Assembly (NCBI GenBank): GCA_016291725.1
Contig: JAEEYJ010000020.1
Coordinates: 1 to 5,476 of the forward strand
Direction: 5' to 3'
Source of the DNA: Solobacterium sp.
GTDB taxonomy: Bacteria; Bacillota_I; Bacilli_A; Erysipelotrichales; Erysipelotrichaceae
DNA length: 5,476 nucleotides
Under the pieces are notes generated by a model. The model was not told the origin of the DNA and made no database searches. It saw only the letters and a program-made list of their open reading frames with translations. Shown piece after piece: positions 4,855-5,476 of this stretch (its first letter is position 1; the number at the start of each line of letters is the position of its first letter). A program made the translations under genes and the position numbers.

Positions 4855-5476
4855 ATGACTGAATGTGAACTGAACCATAATCATGAAGACCACGATCATT
4901 GTGAGTGCGAGCATCATCATGGGCATGAAAAACATCATAGCCATGATCATGAGGAACACTGCGGCTGCGAACACCATCACCATGATGAACACGAACACTG
5001 TGATTGCGGTCACCATCATCACCATGATCATGAAGGGCATCACCATGATGAAGAGGCGAATGCCACTTACCGTTTCCAGGTAACCGGCATCGACTGCCCC
5101 AACTGCGCCGCAAGGCTTGCAGGAAAGATCGCGCAGATCGAGGGGCTGTCCAATGTTTCATTGTCCTTTGACGATGAACTGCTTTCCTATGACTGTGCAC
5201 ATCATCTGGGCAAGGAGATGGCACAGAAGGTGAAGGAACTGATCGCCCAGGAAGAACCTGATGCGGTAGTGACATCCAAAGGCCATGAGCACCATCATCA
5301 TGAAGACCGTGATCGTGAGGAGCATTGTGACTGCGGGCATCACCATCATGAACACGAAGAGCACCATCACCACCGTGACGAAGAGGCGAATGCCACCTAC
5401 CGTTTCCAGGTAACCGGCATTGACTGTGCAGACTGTGCAGCGAAGCTGGAAGGGAAGATTGCCCGGATCGAGGGCA
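4855..5476 (+). CDS. N-terminus of a His/Cys-rich, multi-HMA-domain metal transporter, probably Zn/Cd P1B-type ATPase (runs off right edge)
   Basis: ATG 4855 follows AGGAG (4841-4845) by nine bases, and the frame is open for 207 codons to the window end. Residues 1-66 contain 28 His and seven Cys, with clusters HCECEH, HCGCEH and HCDCGH at about 15-20, 35-40 and 48-53. A heavy-metal-associated (HMA) domain follows at about 72-141 with GIDCPNCA (C81, C84). A second His-rich tail (143-173; 15 His, HCDCGH at 157-162) precedes a second HMA domain starting at 182 with GIDCADCA (C191, C194), cut by the edge. The Asp before the first Cys (DCxxC) is the form seen in ZntA/CadA-type Zn/Cd/Pb pumps rather than Cu pumps. 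The ATPase core (TGE, DKTGT, CPC/CPx) lies outside the window, so a membrane pump is inferred. A soluble metal-buffering or chaperone protein remains possible. The operator at 4817-4838 supports metal induction. Confidence 0.8.
   Translation, partial: MTECELNHNHEDHDHCECEHHHGHEKHHSHDHEEHCGCEHHHHDEHEHCDCGHHHHHDHEGHHHDEEANATYRFQVTGIDCPNCAARLAGKIAQIEGLSNVSLSFDDELLSYDCAHHLGKEMAQKVKELIAQEEPDAVVTSKGHEHHHHEDRDREEHCDCGHHHHEHEEHHHHRDEEANATYRFQVTGIDCADCAAKLEGKIARIEG
5047..5097 (+). repeat. First copy of an intragenic direct repeat entering HMA domain 1
   Basis: These 17 codons (Asp65 to Cys81: DEEANATYRFQVTGIDC) recur at 5377-5427. The copies match at 47 of 51 bases, the four differences all fall at third codon positions, and the protein is identical. 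The repeat period is 330 bases (110 residues). Confidence 0.9.
5377..5427 (+). repeat. Second copy of the intragenic direct repeat entering HMA domain 2
   Basis: This encodes the same 17 residues as 5047-5097 (Asp175 to Cys191). The preceding HCDCGHHHH cluster is also shared (48-56 and 157-165), but at a period of 109 residues, so one codon of insertion or deletion separates the copies between that cluster and this block. After the CxxC the copies diverge moderately (KIAQIEG versus KIARIEG). Confidence 0.9.

Noticed and set aside
4810..5046. Apparent small Met/Val/Phe-rich membrane protein on the minus strand
   Set aside because: It is the reverse complement of the CAT/GAT-rich His/Asp codons of the metal-binding gene, which always read as Met, Val and Ile on the other strand.
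4895..5050. Possible CRISPR or tandem satellite from the repeated CATCAC/CATGAT units
   Set aside because: The units are His/Asp codons in one open frame with irregular spacing and no constant repeat or unique spacer structure.

Overview
The window looks like chromosomal DNA of a low-to-mid-GC Gram-positive bacterium (Bacillota; an Erysipelotrichales-type gut organism is my loose guess, with no marker gene to confirm it). The support is strong AGGAGG-type ribosome binding sites, consensus sigma-A promoters, compact Rho-independent terminators, a lipoprotein with a Gram-positive-style short signal peptide, and an ordinary mix of housekeeping and transport genes. No rRNA, tRNA, phage, IS element or CRISPR array is visible.

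Layout from left to right: the last 24 codons of a gene cut by the left edge, probably a PatB/MalY-type aminotransferase, followed by its terminator. Then comes a well-formed promoter with a 16-bp perfect palindrome over the expected transcription start, driving a ZIP-family metal importer (245-1027). Converging on it, and sharing a CTAG that gives both genes their stop codon, is a minus-strand pair: a membrane acyltransferase 3 protein (about 1509-2411) and, coupled to it through an ATGA overlap, a ProXp-ala/PrdX-type prolyl-tRNA editing enzyme (1024-1512). A short divergent promoter region (about 2412-2500) separates this pair from a plus-strand MATE efflux protein (2501-3886) that ends in a clear terminator. 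Next is a two-gene operon: a small 43-44-residue charged helical protein (4014-4148), too short for routine gene finding, coupled by ATGA to a thioredoxin-fold lipoprotein with a CPWC active site (4145-4732), followed by a terminator. The window ends inside a gene starting at 4855 that runs off the right edge. It encodes a His/Cys-rich protein with repeated HMA metal-binding domains of the DCxxC type, probably the N-terminus of a Zn/Cd/Pb P1B-type ATPase, behind an ArsR/SmtB-type 10-2-10 operator.

The main biological theme is divalent metal homeostasis. A ZIP importer at one end and a probable metal exporter at the other each carry a different palindromic operator on the transcription start, consistent with oppositely acting metal sensors. 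The most unusual part is the N-terminal metal-binding region of the last gene: four HCxC[EG]H clusters set in His-rich stretches, arranged as a tandem (His/Cys tail plus HMA domain) repeat of about 110 residues. One block of that repeat is protein-identical and differs in DNA only by synonymous changes, suggesting recent duplication or strong constraint.
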